DNA of 64,000 nucleotides from Breviolum minutum Mf 1.05b.01 (Eukaryota > Sar > Dinophyceae > Suessiales > Symbiodiniaceae): positions 28,054 to 92,053 of the forward strand of contig DF241020.1 of NCBI GenBank assembly GCA_000507305.1, written 5' to 3'. The position numbers and the translations under genes are program-made. The notes below the pieces were generated by a model, which was not told where the DNA came from, made no database searches, and worked only from the letters and a program-made list of their open reading frames with translations. Shown here in pieces: positions 62,001-64,000 of the stretch (its first letter is position 1; each line of letters opens with the position of its first letter).

Positions 62001-62054
62001 TCAAAAACCGAACTGATTCTGAAACTTTGACAGGAATAAATTGGGTAAAGAACA
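59025..62054. other. Unresolved; expected to hold the channel 2 C-terminus
   Basis: Candidate pieces: 59160-59293 (acceptor TTGGCTCAG; two frames open, one reading TADASGIIDAEIKK, a degenerate EF-hand-like loop), 59475-59690 (RARLEEPNELVQIRSYEA) and 59900-60060 (DGIIQAEIQDIEAALM). None has matching phase on both sides. An open frame at 60808-61224 has no motif. Confidence 0.3.
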
Positions 62055-62260
62055 GGAGGTGACAGTTTTCGTTTGGTTTGCACCAACTGCACGATCCAAA
62101 GTTCCTGAGGATGTGACTCGTTTCGAGTCTGATGCGACTCCGGAGGAGATTTTGGAGAGAGTGTCACTTGGTATGCAGCAGGGGATTCAGCAGATGCAGC
62201 ATCTAGCAGAGGCTCTTGAAGTATTTCACTGGACCAGACCAAGGCAAGGGCAAGACATTG
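62055..62260 (+). CDS. Candidate exon, unassigned
   Basis: The only open frame here: FVWFAPTARSKVPEDVTR, then FESDATPEEILERVSLGM and QQMQHLAEALEVFHW. Good coding composition; ends uncertain. Confidence 0.45.
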
Positions 62261-62476
62261 TGATCTCCAAGGACGACCAAGACTTGGAAGACTTGCATCT
62301 TTTTGCCGTTTTTTTTTCTTGTGATCTCCATGGAGATCAACCACAGATTAAGCAGATTGTATTGTTACAGAACTTGATGCTACTGTCAAACTTGTTGGAT
62401 TTCTACCCTTTCCCCAGCTTTCTGCCGGACGGCTTTCTGTGAGTCTGAAGCGAACTGTTTGCAACTCGGCTTTCAG

Positions 62477-62543
62477 GAGATTCCAATCCCTGGCAAGATC
62501 ATTGAACAGTTTCCTCCGTCAGTTCGACTGATCCAGGAGGCAG
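62477..62543 (+). CDS. Candidate exon, unassigned
   Basis: Acceptor CGGCTTTCAG, donor GTCTGA. EIPIPGKIIEQFPPSVRLI(QEA). Confidence 0.48.
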
Positions 62544-62654
62544 GTCTGAAAACTCTTCCATTCCATCGGTACCCATATTTCTACCTCACTTGAGGCTTTG
62601 GTTGGAGGCTGTTCAGTAAAAAATCAGCCCAAGAACGAGCCAGTATTTTTTGGG

Positions 62655-62771
62655 TACGCCCGTGACGTTTAACAGCTGGCCACTGAAAAATGAGTGTTGG
62701 AAGACAAGCCTTTCCTTCCTGGGATATAGAAGTAAATTTTCAGGGGCGAACTGTTAAACTTCCAGGGAGTA
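62655..62771. repeat. Family B variant element, copy 14
   Basis: TACGCCCGTGACGTTTAACAG on the left, CTGTTAAACTTCCAGGGAGTA on the right; inner CCACTGAAAA / TTTTCAGGGG also pair. Confidence 0.75.
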
Positions 62772-63301
62772 AGGTTTTTCTTGAGGTGTATGTTCTCGTT
62801 ACCCTACATTTTGGTGACTGACAGAGGGCTTGGGGATTGTTGTGGATTTGAAGGATTCGCCCCGGCACCTTTCCGGGGGAAACTTCGAGCCAAAAACTCT
62901 CAGGCTGGCACGGGCTTTAACAATGTGGATTTGAGCGCAGCCAAGGCATATGGCTTATGGGTCCCATTTTTTTCAAGAGAATGGGCCAAAGATGCGGGTA
63001 CCACATGAATGAAGTTTTTGATGAGGCGAAGAATGTCATGGTATGCAATTGCCCTGCGTATTGACCTCAGAAGAAGCCCTAAAACCTCTTGGAGTGGAAG
63101 TCACTCCTTCCTGTTGGCGAAAAAATGAATTTCTGGAGCCATTGAGGTACAGCAGCGACGCTGTTGCACACCTGGTGTTTACATTGATTTTGATTCTCGG
63201 GCTGAAACGGATCGATATGCATATTAGATGTAGATGTACATAGTTTAGTAGTATCAGCATATTGAATGATATTGATTGTTNTGTTGAATTTCATAACCTA
63301 G

Positions 63302-63429
63302 GGTCAGTTCAAATCCGATTTGGGTTTTAACTTTTTTGACTGTCCCAACTATCAGTCACAAGCAAGGTTCCCCATTTACAGATTCTGGGATCAATTGCAG
63401 CGAGTGAGATGGAACGATCACCATGTCAT
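63302..63429 (+). CDS. Candidate exon, unassigned, aromatic-rich
   Basis: Acceptor TAACCTAG, strong donor GTGAGT. GQFKSDLGFNFFDCPNYQ, then ARFPIYRFWDQLQRVRWN: rich in Phe/Tyr/Trp. No ATG, so start-to-stop searches would miss it. Function not recognised. An ambiguous base (N) lies upstream at 63281. Confidence 0.55.
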
Positions 63430-63589
63430 GTGAGTGCAGGGTGGTTGAATTTCAATAGTTGTGGTTGAATTAAAAAATTGTTGATCACACTGTTGATCAG
63501 TGAATTTAAGTGATGGTGTGAATGAGAAATCTGGAAGTACAAACAACATTTGGATTTTGAATGCGATTTCTTTTTCTCTTCCGCATTAA

Positions 63590-64000
63590 ATCCAAAAGTG
63601 TTTTGATTTTCCAACCACAGAATCCAACATGCTTTTGAGCTTGAACCCAGTAAAACTTTAATTGGATTTGAATTCACAAACAAAATCAAAAATGGATTTG
63701 AACTCAGAACATTTGAATCCAAACGGGATCTGAACTCAAAAATAAAATCCAAACTGGGCTTGAACTAAATTTAAACCGAAAGCAGATTCCAAATTGGGTT
63801 TGAATCCACAATGGATTTGAACTCAAAAAATTGAAATCCAAGTGGATCTGAACTCAAAAATAAAATCCAAAATTGATTTGAGCTCGAAAATAAAATCCAA
63901 AAGGGATTTAAACTCTAAAATAAACTCCCACATCGGTTTGAACTAAATTTGAACAGAAAGCAGATTCCAAATTGTATTTGAATCCAAAATAGATTCGAAC
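63590..64000. repeat. Degenerate tandem repeat around GGATTTGAACTCAAAA
   Basis: Repeated blocks AAATCCAAA-TGGATTTGAACTC and AAAAATAAAATCCAAA at irregular 40-60 bp spacing, running off the window. Confidence 0.8.

Noticed and set aside
206-62771. CRISPR-like array from repeated short palindromes
   Set aside because: Spacing is irregular (kilobases), with no spacer structure, in a eukaryotic intron-rich context.
1-64000. tRNA, rRNA or bacterial promoter features
   Set aside because: No cloverleaf, rRNA core or operon layout could be recognised by eye; a dedicated RNA scan was not possible.

Overview
This window looks like nuclear DNA from a dinoflagellate, probably a symbiodiniacean or close relative. 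No single-copy marker was available to prove that. Four things suggest it. Every gene I can resolve is on the + strand, in very short exons (20-480 nt) separated by long introns. Several introns only work with GC donors, and at least two need GA donors, when frame and protein motif are enforced. The gene content is characteristic: single-domain voltage-gated channels with EF-hands, and a ubiquitin-like/RCC1-repeat protein built on TWGDPxxGGDSS repeats. Finally, the introns are full of ~100-140 bp palindromic elements resembling introners or MITEs. Start-to-stop ORFs are therefore mostly meaningless here. I called exons by joining reading frame, splice signals, phase and recognisable motifs. 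Exact ends are uncertain where I write 'about' or 'uncertain'.

Layout. (1) 1-18.4 kb: mostly non-coding, with scattered candidate exons, including a Ser-rich one at 4.9-5.5 kb and others at 2.7, 5.6, 7.7, 10.3, 12.2, 12.6, 13.0 and 18.3 kb. Some may encode the N-terminus of the next gene. (2) 18.7-28.8 kb: channel 1, an almost complete single-domain voltage-gated cation channel (S1 to S6), followed by two EF-hands and a helical C-terminal exon. (3) 32.4-34.6 kb: unassigned exons. (4) 35.9-39.4 kb: channel 2 from S2 to the pore turret. Its pore helix and S6 appear only at 58.2-59.0 kb, in matching phase. (5) 40-57.7 kb lies inside that apparent ~18.8 kb intron. It holds a Sir2-family (sirtuin) gene at about 43.2-53.5 kb. 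That gene in turn has an RCC1-repeat gene (45.1-48.6 kb) in one intron and a ~3.9 kb terminal-inverted-repeat DNA transposon (49.4-53.3 kb) in another. Further unassigned exons lie at 54.5-57.7 kb. (6) 59-64 kb: weakly resolved exons and a degenerate tandem repeat that runs off the window.

Repeats. Four families of short inverted-repeat elements (A-D here, about 45 copies or remnants) lie only in introns or intergenic DNA. Family A leaves 4-bp duplications of the form A-N-N-T. B, C and D have TA at both ends, like Tc1/mariner-derived MITEs. One family A copy inserted exactly at a 3' splice site, so its target duplication now supplies the acceptor AG. Microsatellites ((TCA)n, (AT)n, (GAT)n) are frequent.

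How the genes relate. The two channels would move cations across a membrane under voltage control, channel 1 with Ca2+ feedback through its EF-hands. The sirtuin (NAD-dependent deacylase) and the RCC1-repeat protein have no evident functional link to the channels. Their interleaving looks like the result of insertion into introns rather than an operon-like arrangement.
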